Part shown: piece after piece, positions 20,732-29,128 of the stretch | Layout: every line of letters begins with the position of its first letter | Position numbering within the stretch: position 1 is the stretch's first letter | NCBI RefSeq assembly: GCF_900103475.1 | Contig: NZ_FNHG01000010.1 | Coordinates: 42,447 to 106,446, forward strand | DNA: 64,000 nucleotides | Reading direction: 5' to 3' | Origin: Maricaulis salignorans | GTDB lineage: Bacteria > Pseudomonadota > Alphaproteobacteria > Caulobacterales > Maricaulaceae | Made by a program: the position numbers and the translations under genes | The notes under the pieces: generated by a model | Databases searched by the model: none | The model's input: the letters and a program-made list of their open reading frames with translations, nothing else | Told to the model about the DNA's origin: nothing

Positions 20732-23215
20732 CTAGCTCTGCGAGCTCACCCGTTCATCCTCATTCACGACACCCGTGAGGTCGAGCTCCTTGGGCGTTGC
20801 CATACTGCGTGCCTCGGCGGGCAGATGGCAGGCGACCAGCGTGCCCTTGCCGGGCTCTGATTTCAGCTCGACCCAGCCGCCATGCAGCAGGGCGATATCC
20901 TTCACCAGCGCCAGACCCAGACCGGCACCGCCACGCTCACCGCGGGCAAAGCGATCAAACACGGTGGCCTGCTTGTCCGGTGCGATCCCCTCGCCATTAT
21001 CATTGACCCACATGGTGAGCTGGTCGCTTTCACGGCGGGCACCAATCGTAATGCCGCCGCCGGGCTGCACATGGCGCAGGGCGTTGGACAGGAGATTCAT
21101 CGCGACCTGTTTGAGGCGATTGCGGTCAGCCCGCAGCAAGCCGATATCGCCCTCGATGCGGACATCCAGCTTGACCGAATTATGGTCGGCGCGGGCTGCA
21201 ACCAGTTCAGCCGCCTCGCGGACAACGTCCTCAAGATTGACATCACCAAGATCAAGTTCGAGCTGGCCGGCATCGATCGCGGCCACATCGAGAATGTCAT
21301 CGATCAGCTTGGCCAGGTGGGACGACGCCGACTGGATCGCGGCCATCGGCTCTTTCTGACGGTCGGTCAGCTCTCCGGCAAAGCCCTGGGCGAGCAGATC
21401 GGCATAGCCGCCGATCGTCGTCAGCGGCGTGCGCAATTGATAGCTCACATGCTCGACGAATTCGGTCTTGATGCGCTCGGATGTTTCCAGCGCCTCGGCG
21501 CGCTCGCGCAGCGCCTCTTCGATGCGACGGCTATCGGTAACGTCATCCCAGCAGATCAGGGTCGCGCCATCCGGCAGCGGCCGGGTCAGATAGGTCAGCA
21601 CGCGATCATCGGAGCGATGCATTTCGCCGGTGACCTGTTTGCGGGCTTGCGGGCTCGGATCCGTGACCCGGCCACGAATATCATTCCACACCCGGTCGTC
21701 GGCAAACAGGGCCGCACAGGTTTCGGCAACCGTCTCGAAATCGGGCTGCCCGTCGAGCTCTTCGGCATCGAAACCCCATAATTGCTCGAAGGCATTATTA
21801 TTGAGCTGCAGGCGGCCGTTGGCGCCGAACACCGCGACCGCTTCGTGGAGCTTGTCGAGGGTAGCGCGCTGGACATTGATCAAGGTGTTGTAGCGGGCCC
21901 TCAAGGCCAGTTCGTCGGTCTTGTCCTCGAAGATCAGCATGAGGCCACCTAGCGGGTGACGCTGACGGGCCACGCGCAAGGTTCGGCCATCAGGAACCGG
22001 CCACAACTCGTCCGGCGTCTCATCGCCCGGGGCGAGCTCGTAGCGGGCAAGCTCATTGGCCTTCCACTCCGCGAAATCGGCCTGTTCCGGAAGCAGGCGC
22101 TTCTCGCGCATGCGGTCGAGCAATTGGCCATGGCCCGGCCGGTCATTGAGCCAGGCCTCGTCGAGCTTGAACAATTTCGAGAAAGCCGTGTTGTGGAAGG
22201 ATGTCCGCTTGGAACGGTCGAAGACAACCACGGCTTCGGCCATGTGGTTGAGGGTTTCGTCGTGAGCACGCCGGAAGCGCGACAGATCATTCTTCGCTTC
22301 CTCCCCTTCCGTGACGTCGAGCGCAAAGCCCGCTGCGCCACCGGAAACCGGGAAGACAAGGAATTGCATTGCCCGGCGCCGGCCGCCGACGACAATGACG
22401 CGGGTATCGCCAACAACATCGGCCTTGGCAGTCGCTTTGGCAGCCTGCTCGGCCATGGCCGCATCGAGCGTGGTCTGCTTGTGGAGGACCTCGTCAATCG
22501 TCTCGGCGTCGACCGCGTTGACATAGGCCTGGTTGGCCCATTCCAACCGCCCGGTCGCATTCATGCGCCAGGCCGGGAAGGGGGCGCGGCCCAACATGTC
22601 GAGGAAGGCCATCGGGTCCTTGCTGACCAGACGCTGGGCCTCTTCAACCCGGCCACGCGCGCCAGATTCCTCAAGGCCACGAATAGTGGAATCCGAAAGC
22701 CAGACGACCAGCTGCGTCCCGGCCGCACGGCCATCAACTTCGAGAAAACGGCCACCAGGCCCCAATATGGTCAGGGAGAAGGGGCTGCCCTGCTGCATCA
22801 ATTCCTGGAAGCGCAGTCGCAATGTGGTCTCGTCACCACCGGCTGAACGCGCTTCATAATCGGCGAGGCCTTCCATCAGCGTACTGGCCGGGTCCGGCCC
22901 GTCACTGGCTTCGGCGAAGCGCAGCAGCGAGGCCAGCGCCACCGGCGAGCCAAAAATGCGCGGATGGCCCCAGCCTGTGTCGGACTCGTCGAAAGGCGGC
23001 TCGTCCCAGACCAGAACGAGGCCCGGATGGGCACCGAAGACGCTGTCTGCGCGGGCAATTTTGTCTTCCAGGTCAGAAGTGCGGCGACGCCATAAAGTCT
23101 GTGCGGCACGCGCGCCAGCGGTCAGCCGGTAAGCCCACATCCCTGTTGCGAAGGCAAACGCCACGGCGCCGAGTGTGACGATCAGGGTCACGATCTGGAA
23201 GGTCTGTCCGGTCAT
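20732..23215 (-). CDS. divL: DivL-like atypical histidine-kinase-family cell-cycle regulator (Tyr in place of His)
   Basis: The 827-residue product has one N-terminal membrane segment (about 7-29), a long PAS-containing region, a HisKA dimerisation domain and a HATPase domain. The H-box reads E-H-V-S-Y-Q-L-R-T-P-L, so Tyr592 replaces the phospho-accepting His, the hallmark of Caulobacter DivL, which controls CckA and hence CtrA. ATP-binding boxes are kept: NLLSNALRH, NDNGEGI and GGAGLGLAL. The ATG at 23215 is preferred over an in-frame GTG 16 codons upstream. The tsaE neighbourhood agrees with relatives. Confidence 0.9.
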   Translation of the reverse strand: MTGQTFQIVTLIVTLGAVAFAFATGMWAYRLTAGARAAQTLWRRRTSDLEDKIARADSVFGAHPGLVLVWDEPPFDESDTGWGHPRIFGSPVALASLLRFAEASDGPDPASTLMEGLADYEARSAGGDETTLRLRFQELMQQGSPFSLTILGPGGRFLEVDGRAAGTQLVVWLSDSTIRGLEESGARGRVEEAQRLVSKDPMAFLDMLGRAPFPAWRMNATGRLEWANQAYVNAVDAETIDEVLHKQTTLDAAMAEQAAKATAKADVVGDTRVIVVGGRRRAMQFLVFPVSGGAAGFALDVTEGEEAKNDLSRFRRAHDETLNHMAEAVVVFDRSKRTSFHNTAFSKLFKLDEAWLNDRPGHGQLLDRMREKRLLPEQADFAEWKANELARYELAPGDETPDELWPVPDGRTLRVARQRHPLGGLMLIFEDKTDELALRARYNTLINVQRATLDKLHEAVAVFGANGRLQLNNNAFEQLWGFDAEELDGQPDFETVAETCAALFADDRVWNDIRGRVTDPSPQARKQVTGEMHRSDDRVLTYLTRPLPDGATLICWDDVTDSRRIEEALRERAEALETSERIKTEFVEHVSYQLRTPLTTIGGYADLLAQGFAGELTDRQKEPMAAIQSASSHLAKLIDDILDVAAIDAGQLELDLGDVNLEDVVREAAELVAARADHNSVKLDVRIEGDIGLLRADRNRLKQVAMNLLSNALRHVQPGGGITIGARRESDQLTMWVNDNGEGIAPDKQATVFDRFARGERGGAGLGLALVKDIALLHGGWVELKSEPGKGTLVACHLPAEARSMATPKELDLTGVVNEDERVSSQS

Positions 23216-23416
23216 CAATTTCGCCCTGTGGCGGATCTCACCCCCGTATTTCGAGGTCCGCACGAATCAGTATGATAACGGCGCGGGGACTCGGCGGCGA
23301 TGCCTGCGACCGCAAAACTCTTAATAACTTATTTGATCCTCGCGAAATCGCGAACAATAACCGTGCATAAGCCCCGGACATCCAGGGATTGCCCGCCCGT
23401 CAAGCGCCGGCATGGA

Positions 23417-23860
23417 TCAGCGAATCTGGACTTCGCCAGCGCGGAATTCGAACATCACGACGCAGTTTTCCAGCACTTCAACTCCTTCGAGCGGCCGGAA
23501 GCGCCAGTTGGACACGGCGCGCGTTGCGGCGCGGTTGAACGGCCCGTCGGGCACGGCCCGCGCAACCCGCGCACGGTGCACACTACCGTCAGAATAAACG
23601 TGGAAACGAACGACGACCCATCCCTGGCGGCCGCGCGAATACGGCCCTCCGGGATAAGCCGGGGTCGGCGCATCGAGCGCGGCCAGGGTCGATCCTCGAC
23701 AATCCGTCGGGCCGATCATGAGGTCGACATTGGGCGGAGTTGGATAGGTATCAACAGGCCGGAACACGCCGCGCTGACCGGACAGCGCAGGCAATCCTCC
23801 GGGCAGGGAGGAACAGGCGGTGAGTGAGAGGCAAAACAGAGCCAGGAGACAGCGCATCAT
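23417..23860 (-). CDS. Lipoprotein with TonB C-terminal-like domain
   Basis: The start at 23860 gives 147 residues with a lipoprotein signal peptide ending in the lipobox L-T-A-C-S. The C-terminal 90 residues, including TPAYPGGPYSRGRQGWVVVR, FHVYSDGSVHRARVARAVP and AVSNWRFRPLEG, match the TonB C-terminal fold that touches outer-membrane receptors or peptidoglycan. It lacks the usual TonB membrane anchor and proline-rich spacer, so it is probably not a classical TonB. The 201-base spacer to divL holds no gene I can see. Confidence 0.75.
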   Translation of the reverse strand: MMRCLLALFCLSLTACSSLPGGLPALSGQRGVFRPVDTYPTPPNVDLMIGPTDCRGSTLAALDAPTPAYPGGPYSRGRQGWVVVRFHVYSDGSVHRARVARAVPDGPFNRAATRAVSNWRFRPLEGVEVLENCVVMFEFRAGEVQIR

Positions 23861-24010
23861 GGGCGCCAAGCTAGCGTGCCCCATCGCCGGCGCAATTATC
23901 ACGCGCAGCGGTCCGGGCCCCACTTCCCCAGGCCGCCACGCCACACGGATCAAACCTTATATAAACTTCATCACAAGACAGGTTCTATTTCCGGCACCGA
24001 ACTTGTAAGA

Positions 24011-24025
24011 TTAATCAGAAGTTAC
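24011..24025 (+). promoter_or_regulatory. Near-consensus CtrA-like box
   Basis: TTAA (24011-24014), seven bases, then TTAC (24022-24025) matches the caulobacterial CtrA site TTAA-N7-TTAA in seven of eight positions. It lies 64 bases upstream of the next ORF. Such sites can occur by chance, but this one is in an intergenic region of a GC-rich genome. Confidence 0.3.
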
Positions 24026-24089
24026 CGCTGATTGGCCCGGATTGGCACAAAGCCCTGTCCGCCAAGTGTTTTACAAGGTGCGTTGAGTT

Positions 24090-25835
24090 ATGTCGCAATT
24101 GCCAACCGCCCATGCCGGGCAGTCCTTTGGTTCACGCCGGATCGATTTCATCACTGTTTCCGGTGAGGTTTCCAGTTCCGACGCCGGCACTGGCCGCGTC
24201 ACGGACGGCGACGGCGTCGTTCATGATGTCCGGCTGGATGAGCGCACCAGCGCCCTGGCCGCAGGCGATACAGCGACCGTGCTTCGCGTGCAGTCAGGAC
24301 CGAACCGGCGCTCACGCCCGGTCGCGATCATCAATCATTCCCGGAATGTCTGGATGCGCGCCGCGCCCGATGCGACAACAATTCTGGGGCGCTCAGGGGT
24401 CACACGGACACTGAACTGGTGGCTGTCGGTTCTCGCGCTCGCGCTGACTGCCATCGCCGCAGCATGGCCGGCCCTGCACAGTTTCCTGACCGAATTGAAC
24501 GGCTCGATGATGGCCAGCGTGCCATCGATTGATATCTTCGCCGAACTCGGCGCCCAGATGCCGGGGCTTGCAAGCTGGCGGATGGAAACGGCCCTCGCAT
24601 CGGGATTGTTCGATGCGATTGCTGCGCTCGGTTTTGTGCCGATGGAACAGCTCACCGAATGGAGCCTGACCCTCGCCGCCGCGGCGCTTTCACTGGTCGC
24701 GTTCTTCGCACGCTCCTGGCGCCTCCTCTACGTGCCGGCCCTGGCCCTCCTCTGCGTTGTTTCCGGCGCGATCCTCGGCAGCCCGGACGCAACCCTGCTA
24801 ATGATTGGCGGCGCTGTTCTCCTCTTCATCATTGGCGGTTTCATCAATCGCGTCCGCGATGGTGGGCGTTTCAACGCCCGGGTCGAACGTCTGGCAGAAT
24901 ATGTCCTGCGTCACCCGCCTGAAGAGGGTGTTCGCACGCTGGAACCGGCACGCGCCGAGCCGGCAAGCCCCGAGCCCTTGGCCGCCGCTGTCGCCGCGAC
25001 CGCAATTGCCGCGGCCTCGGCCGTCGCCCAAGGCGATGACGCCAGCGAAGAACCCGCACTTACGCCTGATGAGGACACTGCCGCCGAGGTGAGCACCGCC
25101 GCCGAACCCGCTCAGAGCGCGGCCAATGGTGAGGTCGTCGCCGGAGCCGACGATGCCGAAGCCCCGGAGCTCGATAGCTCTGAGCCCGAATTGGCGGAAG
25201 CTGAAGCGCCTGAGGTTGAGACCTCAGAGCCTGAAACAACCAATGCTGACAACGCGCCGATCGCCACAGCTGATGAGGCTGCGACCGATCCGGCCGACGC
25301 AGCCGAAGCGACACCCGAACCTGTGACCGATGCCGCGCCCGTATCTGAAGCCGGGCCAGAGCCGGACACCAGCGCGGACGATGAAGACCTGCCGAGCCTG
25401 GAAGCCGTCGCTGCTGCTGCGGCGATCAGCGATACCGAGCGGGCCGGCCTCAACGCCACTGCCGCTGCGGCACCGCTTGATGAAGATCGCACAATGCCCG
25501 TAATCGCCCCGCCGCCAATGCCTGTGGCAGCGGCCGAGCCTGCAGAGACGGTCGAGCCTGCCATTGAAGCGGTCGAGGCGCTCACTGAAACACCACAGGC
25601 CGATGCCGAGATGGCCGCCCCGGCGATCACCGCGCTGGCAAGTGAACCCGTTGAAGCACCGGAGATGGCCGCAGCCGCACCGGAAGCAGAAGCAGAATCC
25701 GAGGACACAGGCACAACTGCCGCCATTGAGGACCCGATGATCGACGATGATCATGATCCGATGATGGAATCCGCCACGGGTGATTTTGCGCCAGGCGCCC
25801 CGGAAGTCGAAGTCGACAGAGAGAAAACAGACTGA
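24090..25835 (+). CDS. Membrane protein of unknown function with long acidic Ala/Glu/Pro-rich tail
   Basis: The 581-residue protein has three parts. Residues 1-105 form a soluble domain with a beta-rich look (RIDFITVSGEVSSSDAGTG, ATVLRVQSGPN). Residues 106-255 contain about four membrane segments, including WWLSVLALALTAIAAAW, LAAAALSLVAFFA, LYVPALALLCVVSGAIL and LLMIGGAVLLFIIGGFI. Residues 280-581 are a low-complexity tail rich in Ala, Glu, Pro and Asp, probably disordered. I recognise no family. A CtrA-like box lies upstream, and the gene is convergent with ptsH. Confidence 0.8.
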   Translation: MSQLPTAHAGQSFGSRRIDFITVSGEVSSSDAGTGRVTDGDGVVHDVRLDERTSALAAGDTATVLRVQSGPNRRSRPVAIINHSRNVWMRAAPDATTILGRSGVTRTLNWWLSVLALALTAIAAAWPALHSFLTELNGSMMASVPSIDIFAELGAQMPGLASWRMETALASGLFDAIAALGFVPMEQLTEWSLTLAAAALSLVAFFARSWRLLYVPALALLCVVSGAILGSPDATLLMIGGAVLLFIIGGFINRVRDGGRFNARVERLAEYVLRHPPEEGVRTLEPARAEPASPEPLAAAVAATAIAAASAVAQGDDASEEPALTPDEDTAAEVSTAAEPAQSAANGEVVAGADDAEAPELDSSEPELAEAEAPEVETSEPETTNADNAPIATADEAATDPADAAEATPEPVTDAAPVSEAGPEPDTSADDEDLPSLEAVAAAAAISDTERAGLNATAAAAPLDEDRTMPVIAPPPMPVAAAEPAETVEPAIEAVEALTETPQADAEMAAPAITALASEPVEAPEMAAAAPEAEAESEDTGTTAAIEDPMIDDDHDPMMESATGDFAPGAPEVEVDREKTD

Positions 25836-25869
25836 CGAGCCGGGCGGTCAGGTAGCGCTGCCCGGAAGC

Positions 25870-26145
25870 TCAGTCTTCTTCGTGAAAACCGGCCTCGACC
25901 AGTTCCGCCAGCGCGTCGGCGACTTCCGCTGCCTGGGTGCCTGTGGCCTCGATACCGATTTCCGACCCTTTGCTGGCCGCCAGCATCAGCAATTCCATGA
26001 TTGAATCTGCATTCACGGTCTCGCCGTCACGCGAGACGTGAATGACGGCATCATAGCTCTGCGCCAGCTCGACAAATTTCGCCGCAGCGCGGGCATGCAG
26101 GCCGCGATTATTGCAGATAGTCACGCGGCGCTGAGACCGACTCAC
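25870..26145 (-). CDS. ptsH: Phosphocarrier protein HPr
   Basis: The 91-residue protein has the phosphorylatable histidine in N-N-R-G-L-H-A-R-A-A (His17) and keeps the serine of the regulatory site (D-S-I-M-E-L, Ser48). It overlaps the EIIA gene by four bases. In alphaproteobacteria this HPr/EIIA-Man pair belongs to a regulatory rather than transport PTS. The kinase that phosphorylates the serine (HprK) is not encoded in the adjoining operon. Confidence 0.96.
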   Translation of the reverse strand: MSRSQRRVTICNNRGLHARAAAKFVELAQSYDAVIHVSRDGETVNADSIMELLMLAASKGSEIGIEATGTQAAEVADALAELVEAGFHEED

Positions 26146-26549
26146 TTGCCGGAGCCTTCAAGAACATTGGACGCAATCGCGATATAACGTTTGCCCGCGT
26201 CCTCGCCCATGCGGGCCAGGCTATCGAGATCGGCGCGTGACCGCGCCTCGGCCAGTTTGATCAACATCGGCAGGTTGACGCCGGCAATGACCTCGACCTT
26301 GCCCGCTTCGAGCAGCGAGATCGCCAGATTGGAGGGCGTGCCGCCAAACATGTCGGTCAAAACCAGCACGCCTTCGCCACGGTCGGCATCGGCAATCGCC
26401 TGCCGGATATCAGCCCGGCGCTTCTCCATATCGTCGTCGGGCCCAATGCAGACAGCCAGAAACGCATCCATCGGCCCGACCACATGCTCTGTGGCGGCGA
26501 CAAATTCATCGGCCAGACGGCCATGGCTAACGACGACAACTCCTATCAT
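26142..26549 (-). CDS. PTS mannose-family EIIA component (regulatory)
   Basis: Starting at the second ATG (26549) the product is 135 residues, MIGVVVVSHGRLADEF, with the active-site His9. An ATG three codons earlier is equally open. VLTDMFGGTPSNLAIS is the EIIA-Man fold motif. It overlaps ptsH by four bases and lies 67 bases downstream of chvG. No EIIB, EIIC or EIID gene is nearby, consistent with a signalling branch. Confidence 0.94.
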   Translation of the reverse strand: MIGVVVVSHGRLADEFVAATEHVVGPMDAFLAVCIGPDDDMEKRRADIRQAIADADRGEGVLVLTDMFGGTPSNLAISLLEAGKVEVIAGVNLPMLIKLAEARSRADLDSLARMGEDAGKRYIAIASNVLEGSGK

Positions 26550-26616
26550 GCGAAGCATCTAATCGCGGCTTGGCCCCGCGGGGAAGCGTCTTTTTGCAAC
26601 ACAAGCAGCTTGATTG

Positions 26617-28239
26617 TCAGTGAGCGGGTGCCGCCGGCAGCTCGACGGTGAAACGCGCGCCCAGGCAGGCCCCTGTCACATCGCGCCTGTTGCTGGCCGT
26701 TATGCGGCCTCCATGCGCCTTGATAATCTGACGTGAGATTGCCAGTCCCAATCCCGAATGCGTCCCGAAGGCCGCGCCTGTCGGACGCTGGGTATAGAAA
26801 CGGTCAAACACAGCTTCGAGATTTTCCTCTGGAATTCCGGGGCCGTCATCATCGATCATTATGAGCATGGTTTCGCGCGGCTCACGCTGGCCGCGAACGG
26901 CGGTGACATAGACCTTGCCGCCCTGCGGGCTGAAGGTGATGGCATTGTCGATCAAATTGCGGAACACCTGCCCCAATGGCCCCTCACGGCCCAGCACCCG
27001 ACTATTGCGAACCTGACTCTCAAACAGAACCGGCGTCTGATTCGACGATGTTTCGTTATAGGCCTCGGCGAGGCTGGCCAGCAGCCCGCCCAGATCAAAG
27101 GGCCCGACATCTTCGCGCGCCAGCTCGGCATCGACGCGGGAGGCACGGGAAATATCCGTGATCAACCGGTCCAGACGGGCGACATCGGCAGTGATGACAG
27201 CGAGCAATCGGCCACGCCGAATATCATCCTTCGCCTTGGGCAGGGTTTCAGCTGCCGATCGAATCGATGTGAGCGGATTTTTCAGCTCATGGGCAACGTC
27301 GGCGGCAAAACTCTCGATCGCATCGAGACGGTCATAGAGCGCATCGGTCATCTCCGACAGCGCCACACCGAGTTCACCAATCTCGTCATTGCGCGCGCCC
27401 AGATCGGGCATTTTGACCCGCCGCCCGCCGGCCCGCCGCGCCTCATGGGCCGCACGCGCCAGACGCCGGATCGGCCGCGCGATGAAAACGGTCAACGCCA
27501 GCGAGGACATGCCGGTCACCAGAGCCGCAATCAGAATGAAAGGCAGCAAGGCCTGCCGGTCAGCATCGATCAGGCGGTCAAGATCATAGGATTCAATCGT
27601 CACGACCCCGACCACGGCCCGGACATGCTGAATCGGGATGGAGACCGAGACCACGCGCCGGCCATCGGCCTCGCGCCGGACGCCCGCAATAATCCCCCCG
27701 GCAATTGCCTGGCGCACTTCATCACGCAGATCGCGATTCAGGGTTGCGCGCTCCTCGGGCGAACGCAGGATGTCCGCGAACCCGTCGAGCAGGCGCACCG
27801 GCAGGGCATCACTCGTCTCGCCCTCCCCGGCAGGATCGGCACCGGCCGGGGGCAGTTCGGACGTTTCAAAGACATCGGCAAGCAAATGGCTGTCGGCGAC
27901 CAGGCTTGCGCCCTTGTCGAAAACCAGAACACGCGCCTCCGCCGGAACATAGAGCTGGCGCAACAGCGCGCGGGCATCGTGATTGCGCAGAGCCGGGGCC
28001 GGAATTCCGTCCGACGCCCCTTCGGCCAGCACATTGGCGATCAGCTCGCCCTGGCTTCGCAGCGAGTCCAGCTTGGCATTGACCAGGCCGCGGCGCGTCT
28101 CGGTCAGCGCCAGCATGCCGACCACCAGCACGCCCAGGGCGACGAAATTGGCCATCAGGATGAGCTGTGCCAGACGCGACGACGCCCGCGGCGCGAGGCC
28201 ACGAAGGAAGGCGCGGATGCGTCTGACAGTCTCGCGCAT
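26617..28239 (-). CDS. chvG: Sensor histidine kinase ChvG
   Basis: Two-component kinase for envelope/acid stress in alphaproteobacteria. The ATG at 28239 (MRETVRRIRAFLRG) gives 540 residues. There is a membrane segment at about 31-50, a periplasmic sensor domain, a second segment at about 225-250 (ILIAALVTGMSSLALTVFIA), HAMP, then an H-box with His317 (D-V-A-H-E-L-K-N-P). ATPase boxes are NLIDNAITFS, DDDGPGIP and HSGLGLAIS. Ten bases separate it from chvI. Downstream come EIIA and HPr with no intervening hprK. Confidence 0.92.
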   Translation of the reverse strand: MRETVRRIRAFLRGLAPRASSRLAQLILMANFVALGVLVVGMLALTETRRGLVNAKLDSLRSQGELIANVLAEGASDGIPAPALRNHDARALLRQLYVPAEARVLVFDKGASLVADSHLLADVFETSELPPAGADPAGEGETSDALPVRLLDGFADILRSPEERATLNRDLRDEVRQAIAGGIIAGVRREADGRRVVSVSIPIQHVRAVVGVVTIESYDLDRLIDADRQALLPFILIAALVTGMSSLALTVFIARPIRRLARAAHEARRAGGRRVKMPDLGARNDEIGELGVALSEMTDALYDRLDAIESFAADVAHELKNPLTSIRSAAETLPKAKDDIRRGRLLAVITADVARLDRLITDISRASRVDAELAREDVGPFDLGGLLASLAEAYNETSSNQTPVLFESQVRNSRVLGREGPLGQVFRNLIDNAITFSPQGGKVYVTAVRGQREPRETMLIMIDDDGPGIPEENLEAVFDRFYTQRPTGAAFGTHSGLGLAISRQIIKAHGGRITASNRRDVTGACLGARFTVELPAAPAH

Positions 28240-28249
28240 GTCGGCTACA

Positions 28250-28960
28250 TCAATCTTCCTTGTACCGATAACCCACGCCGTAGAGGGTTTCGATGGAATC
28301 AAACTCTTGATCCACTTCGCGGAACTTCTTCCGGATGCGCTTGATATGGCTGTCGATTGTCCGGTCATCGACGTAAACCTGATCGTCATAGGCCGCGTCC
28401 ATCAGATTATCGCGGCTCTTCACATAGCCGGGGCGCGTGGCCAATGCCTGAAGAATCAGGAATTCCGTCACGGTCAGGCGAACCGGCTCACCCACCCAGG
28501 AACAGGCATGACGGTTTGAATCGAGCAGGAGCTTGCCCCGGTCCAGCGGCTTGGCATCGCCGGGCTCTCCTCCGGTGAGGGTCAAAGGCTCAGATGCCAG
28601 CCGGGCACGGCGCAACACCGCCTTGACCCGCTCGCCCAGCAGACGCTGGGAGAAGGGTTTGGCGATATAATCATCAGCGCCGAGATTGAGGCCAAGCGCT
28701 TCGTCGAACTCGTCATCCTTCGAGGTCAGGAAGATAACGGGAAGGTTCGAGGACTGCCGCAGCCGCCGCAATAATTCGAGCCCGTCCATGCGCGGCATCT
28801 TGACGTCGAAAATTCCGAGATCCGGCGGATCTTCGGTCAGCGCGACCAGCGCAGACGCGCCGTCATTATAGGTTCGGACATTATACCCCTCACCCTCGAG
28901 AAAGATCGAAACCGAAGTAATGATGTTCTCGTCGTCATCGACGAGCGCAATTGTAGCCAT
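28250..28960 (-). CDS. chvI: Response regulator ChvI (OmpR/PhoB family)
   Basis: Partner of ChvG. The start at 28960 ([15 protein letters not shown]) gives 236 residues; the open frame continues upstream but is not family-like. The receiver has the acidic pair in VDDDEN, phospho-acceptor Asp52 in F-D-V-K-M-P and the conserved Lys in YIAKPF. The winged-helix domain ([44 protein letters not shown]) binds DNA. It is the first gene of the operon and is divergent from the 29.1 kb gene. Confidence 0.95.
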   Translation of the reverse strand: MATIALVDDDENIITSVSIFLEGEGYNVRTYNDGASALVALTEDPPDLGIFDVKMPRMDGLELLRRLRQSSNLPVIFLTSKDDEFDEALGLNLGADDYIAKPFSQRLLGERVKAVLRRARLASEPLTLTGGEPGDAKPLDRGKLLLDSNRHACSWVGEPVRLTVTEFLILQALATRPGYVKSRDNLMDAAYDDQVYVDDRTIDSHIKRIRKKFREVDQEFDSIETLYGVGYRYKED

Positions 28961-29128
28961 GCCATCTCCGCCCATTGCACCGTGAACCGGATGCCGAATA
29001 CTGCCGTTCGACGGGGAGAATAGACGCGGCAGCACCCACACGCCAAGCAGGAACCGCCTGAATGCGTCGGGTTCATATGCTTTTAAGCCTATTGGCGCAG
29101 TCTCAGGCTGAATATTCCGGGGATACCA

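Noticed and set aside
23318..23336. CtrA box upstream of divL
   Set aside because: Only one TTAA half is present; the second half reads TTTG.
26758..28344. 528-codon plus-strand frame opposite chvG
   Set aside because: Antisense shadow; chvG has complete kinase boxes and the right neighbours.
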